This document shows positions 11,701 through 23,004 of a stretch of 64,000 nt of DNA, piece after piece. Position numbers and translations under genes: made by a program. How positions within the stretch are numbered: position 1 is the stretch's first letter; every line of letters begins with the position of its first letter. Location of the stretch: contig OX419337.1 of assembly GCA_948470475.1 (NCBI GenBank), positions 1,610,641 to 1,674,640 of the forward strand, in the 5' to 3' direction. The DNA is from Galaxea fascicularis. Its lineage: Eukaryota; Cnidaria; Anthozoa; Scleractinia; Euphylliidae. The notes below the pieces were generated by a model. It had not been told where the DNA came from. It ran no database searches and saw nothing but the letters and a program-made list of their open reading frames with translations.

Positions 11701-14700
11701 ATTTTAAATTTTAATTACACTGACTAAACCCAGCATGAGTAAGTACATGTAATTAACATTAATTTTGTTTTTGCTAACACTTGGGTAGATGAAACCATTC
11801 ATTTAACTTTGGGAAAGCTAGTTAACAAGGAAAGTAACTGGTTACTGACAAAGAAGGGTTCCAAATACGTTTTTAAGGCAGGGTGTCAACAAGGAATTCC
11901 AATGCGTAAATTTCCCACTGCTCCCACTAAACCATAAAATATTTACTGTTAATTTGTTGGGTCATGTAGCTGAAACTTTTACCTGCCGACAAGAGAAGAA
12001 AATATGGCATGATATCTACTCGTGTAGCTGACCTTGAAGGGTTTTTGACTCAAGACCCCCTCGCCCCCCCTCCCCCCCCAACCCTTCCTACCCCTCTTAT
12101 CTGGAACACTGTTGGAGCACCGAATCTGCCCCTGGTTCTCTCACAAGAAGAGTCTCCATGCAAAACTAGTGAAAGGATATGGTTGAAAGGTCTTACAACA
12201 ATGAAAATTGTGCCTTTTGAAAGAAAATATTTTTTCCTAACTGTACGATGCATTACCCAAGAGCATTTAAACACAACATAGAGTAAAAAATTGATGTTCA
12301 CCTGGCCAGAGGTGGTGCCAATAAGACGCTTGTCCTCCTTGTGGGGTTTGACACTGAAATTCAACACATATTTATTACATTATTAACTAAAAGTAATGAT
12401 GTCATCCAAAGATTTCCAGAGAGATCTTTAACATTCCATTTAAATGAGGGGCATTACAAAGAGTGGTACAGCAGTTCAGAACTTCATTTCACTTTTGGGA
12501 TACTGGCCACACTTGACTAAGATTGATGGTAATGTAGAAAGATGAGTATATGTAAACCAATCAGACACTTAACTAACCTGATACTTATTGTGTACACGCC
12601 TGGTCCAGGCTTGGAGGTCATGAAATTCAACTCATAACTAAACACAAATAAAATAGAATGTATTGTAAGGTTAGTGTCAGATTGGTTTTAATGCAATTAA
12701 GGGCAGTTCAAAATTAACTACAAAGAGCTCTAGTTATGCCTGTGTTCTGCACTGAGTCAAGTGGTGCACGTGCAGTAATTCCAGTAATTCTCAGCTTCAT
12801 AAACAGCGTGTGTTTGGGCAACGTGAGGATTCCCTGGCAGCATTGTGCACAAAGCACTTAGGATTGCAAGTTGTCTACCTTTCTCACTCTTTTTACTCTT
12901 TCTGCTGTCTGGAATTGAATTCAAGCCAATACTGAACATTTTTCAAAAGATGTTCAGGTTTTTTCTTTTCTCTTCGATTTGTGTTCATTATCCGTACTGG
13001 TTAAATTCAAATTTAAAGTGGATAACTGTTGATATTGTACAATACCTATGTGCCGCAAACATGCCACGCCCCAGATCAGACTCAATAGTTATGAAGTCAC
13101 TGCAGGGGAACAGTTTATGTGATTTATATTAAGAAACTGAAGGTTAAAAAGTTTTCAAAATTTATTTTATTTTTAACTCACTTGCAAAGAGTAAATATTA
13201 TGAATCACAAAAATGTACTTTGAAGTGTGAAATATAGATTCTTTACAGCAAAATTAAAAAATAATGTAATCTCAATTTTGTTCTGTTTTAAGGTTTATTA
13301 CTCAAAGCACAATAGTAACTTTATTAATCTTATGATTATTTTGTTTATACTGGTCAAAATCTACAGAAGTACAGTAATAATAAAGTGTAATTTATTTGGT
13401 TTACGGAACAAAGAAGAAATTTGACCACGGAGAGCAGATGCCAGCCAAAGGTTCTTCTCTCTCTCGTGGTTCGATGTTATCCTCGGTTTAAATCTTAATT
13501 TACTTTGTTTTAAGGTATGGTAAAATGTTAATGAGTTTAAAACAAACAAAAAAAAGATTAAAACAATGGTAAAATTGAAACATAACATATCTACGAATAC
13601 TTTAATTTATACAATAATATATATATCATTATATTTTATTCATTTATCATTTATTTATTTCTATATTTTAGTATTCCATAAATATATTAACTAAAGTTAA
13701 TTTTAAAACAGGTTAATGCTGTTGTTTCAAACAAGATAATTGTACAATTATCAACTTAAGAATATATCTTGGGAAAGTTTGTAATTCATTATTTGCTAAT
13801 GTCAAAAATCACTTAACAAATTACCTAGGAATACTAAATCTGTACCTGCATTGGTGGAAATAATAAACATTCTAAAAAGGCACCAGGGTGTGGCACAAGA
13901 ATGCAACAGCTCGTTATTAAACATTTTCCTGAGATAAAGTGGACCATTTTGAGGCAGTTCTCTTCAGATTTCCTTGAGTGTTGAAGACAACATAAAATGA
14001 GGAAAGTATACACAACGTTTCTTCTTCTACTTACTCATTGGGTCCAGCAGTGAGGACCTTGTTACTAAGAACCGTTGTTCCTTCAGTATCCTCAGCTGAT
14101 GTGGCTGTCACAGTCATTTTACCAAAAGGCTTGTCCATCACACTGGTTATGCGGACCTACAGAAAAAGGCAGGTTATGGATACAGGACCCAGGGTTCAAA
14201 ATAAAATCAGAGCTTTAATTTTAGCCTGAATTTATAGGCTTTTTTCCCAAGGCTGATTTTTTCGCCGATCAATAGATGTAATTGGAAAGTGACCAAAGTG
14301 CCGGCTGCTATTTTGAACCCTGGGACATGCATCAATTTGAACTCTTACACAAAAGGTTAAATCTGAGGCACAAGATAGACTACAACTAATACATGTAAAA
14401 GGCCCTAAGGTTATGTAACCAAAAACATGTTAACCAAAACATGTTAAATTGCATGTATGAACTATAACGTGAAGCATAATGGAAACGGGCAACATAAATC
14501 TTGACTTTGAATCGTTAGAGGTTCAGTTAACAATAACGGTAATATTATGTAGCTTACTAACCTTGACTAACTTTTGGTCATCAGAAACAACTGGAGAGCC
14601 ATAAAGTTGAACAACAACTGGCACATGGAACTGAAAACAGGAAAGCAGCATAAGTCACTCAAAAACAATGTACAATTAATATCCTCTTAACCTCAAACAA

Positions 14701-17700
14701 CAAAGTTTGAACATGGTTGAACCTCTTTTTACCATACCTTGCTACTAAATATGTGTGTGTTGCAGGTGAAAATTTAATTGAGGAAAAATTTCTTAACCAA
14801 GGTTGAATATCAATTTCCTTTGTCTCCTAACCCTAATTTTGAATAAAGAGGCTTAGGAGACAAAGGGATTTGAGAATCAACCTGGGTAAAAAAAAATTTT
14901 AACCAGAATTTAATTTTTATCTGAAACATGAACATTGCCTAAGTGATGACTATGAAGAAAAATATTTGTACTCAGAGCAAAAATAGTTAAAAACGAAATA
15001 TTTTGACATTATCCTGTGTCTTCATCAGTCAAATGTTGGATTGAACTTTCAGTTACGAGATAATTGTAAATCATGTGATCAATCTAACGCGGGATATAGA
15101 GGTGATAGCTCCAGCCCCCATCCCTGTTCAGGACTTGATTCTCTAATGAATAGTGCATCTTTAACTCAGCGTTTATCCTTGTTGTGGCCCTCTATTGTTA
15201 GTACTCTAACATCTTCCATTTTGATTTCATGTTTAGAGGCCTTACAATGTTCATACATAAACACCTAAAGTGGATTGTGTCTTATGTTCTTGTAAGCATA
15301 CCCCTAATGATCTTCCAGTTTTCTGCAACATAATGGTCGTCACAAGCACTACAACTAATGTGGTAGTTAACATCAAAATATTTCAGTTTTTAAAACTATT
15401 TTTGCTCTGAGTATGACTATTTTTCTTCATCATTGTGTTTCCAGAGCAGGAAAAGAATCCCTTTGATAGATTGTTAAGAGAAGATTTTATACGGTGAGAG
15501 TTTAAAGAAAGGTTATTCTGTCATTGTTGACAGAGCCATTAAGAGAGCGTGCTTATTAAAGAGATAAGCTCATTAGAAAAAAGTGGTGCTTACATGAGAT
15601 TCAATATTGTACAATAAATTAAGCTAAAATTAATGATTAATTATACTAAATGCATTTAACTTACAAAAACCTACCGTCATTGGAAAAATATAGCCACTCC
15701 TAAACAAAAGAAAATCTGCAATTCTAGTTGTTTTACAGAACCTATGTAGCTGACTTCCTTTGCTTCAATTGCCAGTGATGTTACTCAACAGCTGGAACAT
15801 ACTGAAGCAAAAGTCGTCAAGTGTCTAACTTTTATGATCTTTCTAATGTACTCACTTGATTGTTACCAAGCTTGTCAAGGGCAAGATACAGCATGGCAGC
15901 TTCCTTTACCGGCTGAACATGTTTCCGTGTAAGCAAATAGTTGGCAAACTTGATCACTTGTTCCTGATGGTAAGAAAAAACAATAAAAAGAAATAAACAA
16001 CACTACGTACATGTACATAATGTAGAGTACCAGATAGCAGAGCACTGAAGTAACTTTTTATTATAACAGAACATTTAGAGAATCAACTCAGCAAAAAATC
16101 TAGTATAACAGTTTAATGCACCATTCAATGATTAATATTGTGATCGGAGAACACACTTTGGGCATAAGGTGAACCATACCTCATTGATGGCTGGAGCTTT
16201 GCCTAAGAATTCTGAGAATTTGTAGACAGTATAGAGCACCTTTGAAGTTGTGAAAAGCCCAGCTTCAAACTGCAGAAGAAGCAAAAAGAAAGTGAAAAGG
16301 CAATAAATTATATGCACACAATGTAAGACTAGTTTGCATGATGCATGAAGGGCTTTCATTAGAAGCCAGCAAAAACTGTTGCCTACATGTGTACTTTGTC
16401 TAGATTTTCACTCAAATGATTAAAAAAAGTTCACCAGGTTGCCATGTAACTTCATTAGCTAAGACAACGATTAAAAAAAATAATTATTAAAATCTCTGTG
16501 CATACAGAGTGCATAACTGCAATGCCCACATTAATACATGAGTTCATTTCCTTGATAAAATCAGTGCGAAAAATCAACCTTAGAAAAATTACCTGCAAAT
16601 ATTTGTTATCAACCTCATCAGCCTGGGCAACAGTGTCCTGTAAGTAGCAAAAAAATTGTCCGCAGAAGCATGTTAATGCAGCTATAGGGGTGAGAGTACC
16701 AGCACCCAAATAACACTGCATTACCTCAATCATTTCAGTGATGAAAGACACATCAGTGTCCTTTGGCAATTTTGTAGCAATCAGCATGGCATGTGCTGCC
16801 CTGAAAACATAAGATGAAAATAATTCAATCGTGAGTGCATTTGCAAATTAACTGGCACAAAAAAGGTTTGCTTATGCTTAAGAAAAAGTCAGAAATGATG
16901 CATTTCTGCTTACCCCAAGATGCTATCCTCATCTGAATTAATGGCTGCCTTGACCGCCTTGATCACATCACCGGTATTGACTTTCGAGAAAAAAGTTTAT
17001 TTTAAATGAACCACAGCTCTTGGAGAAATTCATGGAATTACATGTATACACAAATAATTGACATGGGGAGGTGTTTACAATGGTGCTTATGTTTAATGAA
17101 TCAAAGAAACTGCAAAGGTCAAAAATCCCTTACTCTTTATTCCTAAATTGCTCTGTGCAGCTACAGCACGGAACAGCATGGTCATGCTAGTGCCTTCTTC
17201 AATGGCTCCTGATAATGTGGTCTTGGCTTTTTCATCAATGACCAACTAAAAAATTCAAACATAAAAATTAAAAGAATGTTCAGAGCTCAGTTTCCACTTT
17301 CCTCTCAATTCAAACTTCTATGCTGCTAAAATGAGCATTTAATCAACAGCGAAACTCTTGAACTGCATATCAGTGCAGACAGAGAAAAGATTTAAGCTCA
17401 CAGCCAATACATGTTCATTGTACATTGTAGGGTAATGAACACCTGTGATGGGATTCATGATTTTAACAGGACAAGCTTGCTCCATTTTGATTCAAGCTTC
17501 TTACTGATAAATTCATCTTCTAAAATGTTATGGTATTTGAATTCATAATTATTTTAACCTCCTAATCACTTTTAAAACTGAAATACATTAACTGTTAACA
17601 ATGTGCAAGATACAATGGGACAGATCCCTGATTTCAATCTTCAGCCTTTTATTTCATACCTTACAATTTCCAAGTAAATTACTCATAACTGAAGCATAGA

Positions 17701-20700
17701 ATAGTGAATCCACATTGCTGCTGTCAACATTGTCTCTGACGAACTTGCAAACGTCCTAAGGAGAAAATTAAGACAAAGACATGTTTTACAAAACAATAGT
17801 TTTTTAGTGGATTTCACTGTGGTTAACAACTCTGTATGCTTCATTTAATAGATAATTCTCACTGTTTGGAAACTGAACATAGCAGTGCTTTCTTTCCATG
17901 TAGCAGCATGAAGCTTTCAAGAAGTCAGTTCACCATCATGTTCATGCCACACCACTACAAGGCTATGTTTATGACACCAATCACCTACATTGAAAAAATG
18001 GAAACAACATGGTGATGGCTACAGTAACCATCAGTGTGGACAATGGTTGCGGAGGCCTCTTATAACAAAAATTTTACATTTCTTTTTATCCTACAGTTGT
18101 ACATCAAGTTTTCTGGGTCAGCAATTTTGAGACAAAACTCACATGTGTGTCACCTTCCAGAAACTAACCTTGAAATGTCTTAATCAATTAACCGATTCAA
18201 ACACTGGCAAGAAAAAAAATAACCAGTAGCCATGAAATTTTGGTCACCAATACTCAATTTTTAGGCACATTGATGACCAGCTGATTGAAATGTTAGACCC
18301 TGTTGCATGAGAAGGGGACATTGCAACAGGCAATATACATGTACCATGTTTCACGCAGTTGTATTTCTATAGAACTGATGGCATTGATGTGAAAAAGCAA
18401 AGGCTGAAAGGTGTGGTTCACTTTAAGATACTAATAACTAGTTGCTTCAGAGTTGTAACAGACCCACTCTACAAGAAAGTAAGATTACATAGTACGCCTG
18501 TAATGTTTTACCAGTCTTCTAGTGTATACTAATTCTTCCCTCTATTGGTTGCCTTGAGGTTTATTAACCCATTTAAGTCCAATGCGCCCCCATGCGCCCT
18601 GGCAGACCAACGTGCCTTCTGCCGCCTGTCACGCCATCAGTTTGAACGGTCAAGCGTAGTTTTGGCGACTAACGTGTTTATCATAGCGAGATCTTTGAAA
18701 CCATACCAGATTGAGCATGATTCAGTCAAGGGGGGCCAAACATAAAGGCAAAAAACCAAGCGACATGAACGCAAAAATTCCTATAAAAATCTGCCCCCAC
18801 CACCCACTTACCTTTCCTTTCATCAAATCCTAGGATCCTAAACGCTTTTCCAGAACTTTTTCCCACCAAAACAAAGCCCACTCAATACCCAGCAAGAGCC
18901 CAAAAAAAATGAGGCAAAAAGAACGGGAAAAGAGGGAAGAAGAGAAAGCGAAAAGCAAAAGTCAAGACTGCTGTGTCACTTTTCAACCCAAAAACTATCT
19001 CGAAATTTTGCTTTCTGCGCATGCCCGTACTCTGAAAGCTAATGTTTTGCATCTGGAGCAGAAGGCCGCGTAGTGCACGACTTGCCAACGGTTTTGTGGT
19101 GAGTTTTAGCTCCTAATTGCTAGATAGTGGCAAGAAAATGACTCGACTAGCTTGAAAACGTGATTTTCGGCAAAAGTTCCAGATGCCAATGGGTTATACA
19201 AAGTGCCAAGTTTTTTGGACAAAATCCGCTTTTCAGCATAAAACAACCAAATCTGGCCATAAGATGCCTTGTGGGGTGAAAATGTTGCCAAAACACGATT
19301 TCCAGGTTTTTGGGATAACCCATTTAAGTCCAATGCGCCCCCATGCGCCCTGGCAGACCAACGTGCCTTCTGCCGCCTGTCACGCCATCAGTTTGAACGG
19401 TCAAGCGTAGTTTTGGCGACTAACGTGTTTATCATAGCGAGATCTTTGAAACCATACCAGATTGAGCATGATTCAGTCAAGGGGGGCCAAACATAAAGGC
19501 AAAAAACCAAGCGACATGAACGCAAAAATTCCTATAAAAATCTGCCCCCACCACCCACTTACCTTTCCTTTCATCAAATCCTAGGATCCTAAACGCTTTT
19601 CCAGAACTTTTTCCCACCAAAACAAAGCCCACTCAATACCCAGCAAGAGCCCAAAAAAAATGAGGCAAAAAGAACGGGAAAAGAGGGAAGAAGAGAAAGC
19701 GAAAAGCAAAAGTCAAGACTGCTGTGTCACTTTTCAACCCAAAAACTATCTCGAAATTTTGCTTTCTGCGCATGCCCGTACTCTGAAAGCTAATGTTTTG
19801 CATCTGGAGCAGAAGGCCGCGTAGTGCACGACTTGCCAACGGTTTTGTGGTGAGTTTTAGCTCCTAATTGCTAGATAGTGGCAAGAAAATGACTCGACTA
19901 GCTTGAAAACGTGATTTTCGGCAAAAGTTCCAGATGCCAATGGGTTATACAAAGTGCCAAGTTTTTTGGACAAAATCCGCTTTTCAGCATAAAACAACCA
20001 AATCTGGCCATAAGATGCCTTGTGGGGTGAAAATGTTGCCAAAACACGATTTCCAGGTTTTTGGGATAACCCATTTAAGTCCAATGCGCCCCCATGCGCC
20101 CTGGCAGACCAACGTGCCTTCTGCCGCCTGTCACGCCATCAGTTTGAACGGTCAAGCGTAGTTTTGGCGACTAACGTGTTTATCATAGCGAGATCTTTGA
20201 AACCATACCAGATTGAGCATGATTCAGTCAAGGGGGGCCAAACATAAAGGCAAAAAACCAAGCGACATGAACGCAAAAATTCCTATAAAAATCTGCCCCC
20301 ACCACCCACTTACCTTTCCTTTCATCAAATCCTAGGATCCTAAACGCTTTTCCAGAACTTTTTCCCACCAAAACAAAGCCCACTCAATACCCAGCAAGAG
20401 CCCAAAAAAAATGAGGCAAAAAGAACGGGAAAAGAGGGAAGAAGAGAAAGCGAAAAGCAAAAGTCAAGACTGCTGTGTCACTTTTCAACCCAAAAACTAT
20501 CTCGAAATTTTGCTTTCTGCGCATGCCCGTACTCTGAAAGCTAATGTTTTGCATCTGGAGCAGAAGGCCGCGTAGTGCACGACTTGCCAACGGTTTTGTG
20601 GTGAGTTTTAGCTCCTAATTGCTAGATAGTGGCAAGAAAATGACTCGACTAGCTTGAAAACGTGATTTTCGGCAAAAGTTCCAGATGCCAATGGGTTAAC

Positions 20701-22681
20701 ATAACCATAATGATTATGTTTCAGTGTTTTGGTAATAGAACTGATACACTGTTTTAGAATAGTAATCAAATATCATCTTATATTTAGTCAAGAAATCTCA
20801 CAGAATTGAGAGAAGTCTCGGTGGAGATAAGATGTTCTTTCTTGCATCTTCTGAAATCATTAGTTCACCTGAGCGAAATCCTCATTGACTAATGGTAAAA
20901 TCAAACAGAATGATGCAAATGTTTGGACAACATCATTCATTACAGAGACAATAACATTACTTATACTAGAAGGACTATAAACCGTTGACCACCAAGCTCA
21001 TAAAATCCTTTGGTCCAACCATTCAAATGAGTCTGCCAATTTTAACAATGATGATAAAAACTACAAAAAACACTTGATAAATGTTTGTCCTCTCGATACC
21101 TGTGTTGGGGGAACTTCAGCCTTCATGGTCTTCAATGTAAACACCGAGTAGAAAGCTGTTTCCAGATCCTTGAAAGGCATGGCATCATAAAATTTTTGTT
21201 TAAACCTAATTTGATCATTAAGGCTCAACACGCTGGACACCATGACAGCATCAGTGAAGATTGTAAGAGATAATAATACCAGGAGACAGGCACCTAACAA
21301 TACAGATAATTAGGTTAATATTAAAAGTAAAAGATAATCATTACATGTATATGAATTCCTTTTAGGGATTGACTTTGTGGATACCAAGCTGTTGGCTGAT
21401 AAAAATAAAAACACCGGGCATTCAACTCCTGCAATTGTCTAACAGATAACTATACTGAACTCACAATCCCAACATCAAGCAGACAATTTTCACAAATCAA
21501 CAGTACTTCAAGGAAACAACATGTGTTTCTGGACCAGACAATAAATATCCATAACCCCCATGCCTCCCCCCAAAAATCACTTAAAATTGCTCTGGGGGGG
21601 GAGGGGGTGGGTACAGACTTCCTAAAAAAAAACAGACAAAGCTTTTTCAACAACATATGAAGTTATATTGGTACTTTCCAAAGGTTCTGGTGGCTAAACA
21701 TATAGAAAAATTTTCACTGGGAGAAGAATGGATATAGAGTGTTTTCACTCACATGACAAGCGGCTATATTGCTCTAATGAAACAAAAGAAAGTATTTGCA
21801 AGCACAGAAATAGAGTTCAATTCCCAGAGGGTTAGCCTGGTACACCAGTATGGCCGCTGTTTCTTTGTTTTGGTACACCAACATGGTCACTGTGACATCA
21901 TATGAAAGTGCTCTATACATTGTATATACTTTATGGAACTACAAATTCCTTGTATCCAGAGAGTGTGTAATGTAACAGCCTAATAATTGAAACTAGGTTT
22001 ATTTCAAATCAAAACTAAAAAAGATCATTTAAATGACTATGGAAACTTTAGAAAATGAATAAATTAACCTTTCTTTTTGAAGGACACTAATTCTTGACAA
22101 CAACAATCAATACATTCATCTCCCCATTCAAATAAGAAAAGAACATGCAATCAAAACATCCCTCCGGCTCCTTGCAAAGTTTCTTTACCCTATTAGTATT
22201 TGAGGTGAAGGACTTGTATAAGGAGAAGTGGATCTTGGTTGAAGCGGGGTAGATTACAATTTAAAATGATATTGATTATTTTGGATGAGGACTAGACAAA
22301 ACACAGGAAAACAAATTAAAGACCCAAAGACATACACAAACTGCATGAAAAAGTGCCACAAAATTTATGCTCAGGCAAATTTTACACACCATTCAGCTAA
22401 TGAGATCTTACATCTCACAACACAGCTTACCCATCTACAATCAGACAAACAAGGCTACACCGAGAATTGAAAAATAATCTCAGAATGAAATCAACTTCAG
22501 AATCGAACAAACGATCAACACAGAAGGCACCGATAAAATCACATGATCAGTTTGCGATAAACGAGCAACAGTTCTCGGAACGCAGCTCAAATAAGACTCA
22601 GTGAGCAGTTCAGTAACTCTATCAGACATTTTTGAGGTCTATTTTAGATGAATTGTCTTCCTTACCTCGTGCAGCCGCCAT
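5785..22681 (-). CDS. RPN2: ribophorin II, OST complex subunit (22 exons, complete)
   Basis: Coding exons, in transcript order: 22666-22681, 21100-21293, 17660-17755, 17134-17245, 16914-16980, 16725-16800, 16593-16637, 16180-16269, 15856-15963, 14562-14630, 14035-14156, 12578-12637, 12302-12353, 11588-11679, 10828-11032, 10290-10346, 9728-9778, 9302-9388, 7397-7492, 6282-6357, 5983-6020, 5785-5880. They total 1,905 nt with every phase consistent, giving 634 aa; human RPN2 is about the same length. RPN2 is a membrane subunit of oligosaccharyltransferase, which transfers N-glycans to nascent ER proteins. Seen directly: a signal peptide (GACLLVLLSLTIFTDAV), the family motif NVDSLFYAS, FTPHQAFVRLTNEKT, FVAEPEASKV, VPEKRPPK, then C-terminal membrane segments (WVKLGANLSNF, GGIVFHLGLGAIFVLYYGFF, NMFTTLKILAVIGG). 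The protein ends AARR before TAA at 5785-5787, with a dibasic tail like the family. A poly(A) signal is uncertain (AATAAA at 5127-5132 on this strand). It shares a promoter with the SWSAP1-like gene. Confidence 0.96.
6888..7041 (-). ncRNA. candidate H/ACA snoRNA, copy 1 (RPN2 intron 19)
   Basis: This lies on the host-gene strand between the exons 6282-6357 and 7397-7492. The 5' hairpin has lower stem GCATCTTtCC/GGAAGATGC and upper stem AGTCGT/ACGACT. An H box ACAGTA follows (6958-6963). The 3' hairpin has lower stem ATCTCA/TGAGAT and inner stem CGAGA/TCTTG, then box ACA (6891-6893) followed by exactly three bases. The distance from the inner stem to ACA is 15 nt, which fits the family rule. 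The 3' pocket strands CTCCAC and ACTAA are complementary to 18S rRNA GUGGAG and UUAGU. Expected role: guide pseudouridylation in the nucleolus with dyskerin. The call rests on structure plus the second copy; ends are approximate. Confidence 0.75.
7711..7941. mobile_element. MITE with ACAGTTGT terminal inverted repeats (copy 1)
   Basis: Left arm ccattttacagttgtgtg..cagtgacctggcctttgag and right arm ctcaaaggccaggtcaccga..cacaactgtaacatgg are reverse complements over about 80 bases. The same family occurs at 54486-54728. It lies in an RPN2 intron and abuts the LINE fragment on its right. Confidence 0.8.
7942..8340 (+). mobile_element. 5'-truncated non-LTR retrotransposon (LINE) tail, fragment 1
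   Basis: A frame on + (to the stop at 8197-8199) reads VTLGDRAFKSSAPKLWNSLP followed by LSIRNIQSLNKFKAQIKTYLF. This is the typical last stretch of L2/CR1-like LINE polyproteins after the reverse transcriptase. It ends in an ATT-rich simple repeat near 8318-8340, as such 3' ends often do. It is antisense to RPN2 inside an intron. No intact reverse transcriptase is present, so this copy is dead. Confidence 0.75.
8535..9110 (+). mobile_element. 5'-truncated LINE tail, fragment 2
   Basis: Frame + from about 8535 reads ILKFSDIYLYRMGKFIYLFK, then GLLPNYFRDMFTLASQLHSP, NYNLFYIPPCR and RNFLIRFQGPKFFNSLK. This is the C-terminal end of a LINE polyprotein. It is followed by a 3' UTR with the motif gggacgttaaagaacc and a terminal tagatg/tta simple repeat at 9088-9110. 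It is a different LINE family from the neighbour at 7.94 kb, also antisense in RPN2 intron 18 (transcript order). Confidence 0.75.
9848..10146. mobile_element. MITE with AAGGCGTCGTTCACACT ends
   Basis: Left aaggcgtcgttcacacttgc and right cagttagtgtgaacgacgcct are inverted repeats of about 20-25 bases. The interior is rich in repeated gtgcccg/ccgtgcccagg words. It lies in an RPN2 intron between exons 9728-9778 and 10290-10346. Confidence 0.7.
10394..10720. mobile_element. old copy of the GGGACCGTTC / TTTTTTA.GGGATAG MITE
   Basis: Ends gggagaccgttagtttttta and tggtccc (right, preceded by ccccataaaaaataaa) are diverged inverted repeats. The interior shares a G-rich, aattctgaga-containing core with the better copy at 31204-31622. 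It lies in an RPN2 intron. Confidence 0.6.
11112..11560. repeat. degenerate dispersed repeat split by a small TTAA element
   Basis: Flanking blocks at 11112-11240 and 11450-11560 resemble 5315-5530. In between, at 11331-11432, sits a separate 102-bp element. All of it is in an RPN2 intron. Confidence 0.45.
11331..11432. mobile_element. 102-bp TTAA-flanked mini-element
   Basis: The element runs CCCTTTCCCTCC...GGGGTTAAAGGG with TTAA immediately on both sides (11327-11330 and 11433-11436). A TTAA duplication with CCC/GGG ends is the hallmark of piggyBac-type and some Kolobok-type elements. It contains the hairpin-like word gagtgccaaatggcactt. Confidence 0.65.
12638..14034 (-). other. large AT-rich RPN2 intron, nothing recognised
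   Basis: This is a 1.4-kb intron between the exons 14035-14156 and 12578-12637. It is very AT-rich around 13200-13800. I see no exon, snoRNA-like structure or clear repeat in it. Confidence 0.5.
14949..15430 (-). repeat. inverted-repeat-bounded remnant, possibly a decayed Penelope-like endonuclease fragment
   Basis: Arms of about 60 bases (gaagaaaaat..actcagagcaaaaatagtt, about 14949-15008) recur inverted at about 15367-15430. On the minus strand the interior shows a broken frame with YHISCSACDDHYVAENWK, which resembles the start of GIY-YIG endonucleases of Penelope-like elements, followed by stops. The assignment is weak. Confidence 0.4.
18568..20695. repeat. 751-bp tandem array (2.84 copies) bounded by TTAA
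   Basis: Units start (CCCATTTAAGTCC) at 18568, 19319 and 20070, an exact 751-base step. Each unit is a 626-base core ending AATGGG plus a 125-base linker; the third copy stops at the core end. I could see no difference between copies. The whole block is flanked by TTAA (18564-18567 and 20696-20699), and the ends CCCATT/AATGGG are a short inverted repeat, so the array looks like one non-autonomous TTAA-type (piggyBac-like) insertion with internal tandem growth. It sits in RPN2 intron 2. The open frames in it (68 and 75 codons) repeat with the unit and resemble no protein. Confidence 0.9.
20768..20918 (-). ncRNA. candidate H/ACA snoRNA, copy 2 (RPN2 intron 2)
   Basis: This is a paralogue of the RNA at 6888-7041, on the RPN2 strand about 180 bases downstream of exon 21100-21293. 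The 5' hairpin has lower stem GCATCaTTCTG/CAGAAGATGC and upper stem CATTAGT/ACTAATG. The hinge is A-rich (AAGAAAGAACA, containing AAAGAA). The 3' hairpin has lower stem CATCTTAT/ATAAGATG and inner stem CGAGA/TCTTG, then AUA in place of ACA, three bases from the end and 15 nt from the inner stem. The pocket strands CTCCAC and ACTAA are identical to copy 1. Stem changes relative to copy 1 are paired (TCTCA/TGAGA versus TCTTA/TAAGA), which argues for a conserved RNA rather than a repeat. Confidence 0.75.
21294..22665 (-). other. RPN2 intron 1
   Basis: This intron separates MAAAR+G from the rest of the signal peptide. It contains G/C-homopolymer stretches near 21560-21610 and unremarkable AT-rich sequence. 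No exon or recognised repeat was seen. Confidence 0.5.
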
Positions 22682-22685
22682 CTTG
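22674..22685 (-). promoter_or_regulatory. YY1-like CAAGATGGCGGC over the RPN2 start codon
   Basis: The minus strand reads CAAGATGGCGGC, the strong YY1 consensus, with the RPN2 initiator ATG inside it. YY1 sites of this form are typically just downstream of transcription starts of housekeeping genes. Confidence 0.55.
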
Positions 22686-23004
22686 AAGACGTGTCGCGCA
22701 AAGAGAGAGAGAAGAGTGAAAAGGAACACGTGACATCCAAACGGCTGTGTTCCAGTCCTTCCACTATGTTCGGCTCTCAGTTTCGTTTGGCGGCAGCTCA
22801 TTTCATTTCGAAGAAATTCTGGAAAGTTGCTTGGTTTTCCTGATTTCTTCACTTTTCCTGTATTGAAATCTCTAAATAAAAAAGCGTTAGTTCAACTGAA
22901 GACTATTTCCAAACAACGGGGACAATATAATTTGTCTCAAAAAGAGTGTTGTCACGTGTTTGTGCTTGACGAAGAAGTTCTCTCTTCTTTCTGCAAGAAC
23001 GAAG
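22682..23004. promoter_or_regulatory. bidirectional promoter between RPN2 and the SWSAP1-like gene
   Basis: Only 323 bases separate the two start codons, which face away from each other, so both 5' UTRs and core promoters must lie here. Two CACGTG E-boxes (22727-22732 and 22953-22958) sit in mirrored contexts, ACACGTGAC and GTCACGTGT. No TATA box is evident. Promoter function is inferred from the arrangement. Confidence 0.6.

Noticed and set aside
15370..15440. A box C/D snoRNA on the minus strand (ATGATGA ... CTGA)
   Set aside because: There is no terminal stem, and the sequence is one arm of an inverted repeat whose other arm is at 14.95 kb.
15669..15693. A 25-base exon of RPN2 (flanked by tttag and gtaggt)
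   Set aside because: The neighbouring exons join directly in phase 0 as GNNQ|FHVPVVV, which matches the family. Adding these 25 bases breaks the frame.
18545..20590. Repeated small proteins of 66-75 aa on both strands
   Set aside because: They are the same frames copied with the 751-bp unit. Composition is not protein-like and the unit looks like a TTAA element.
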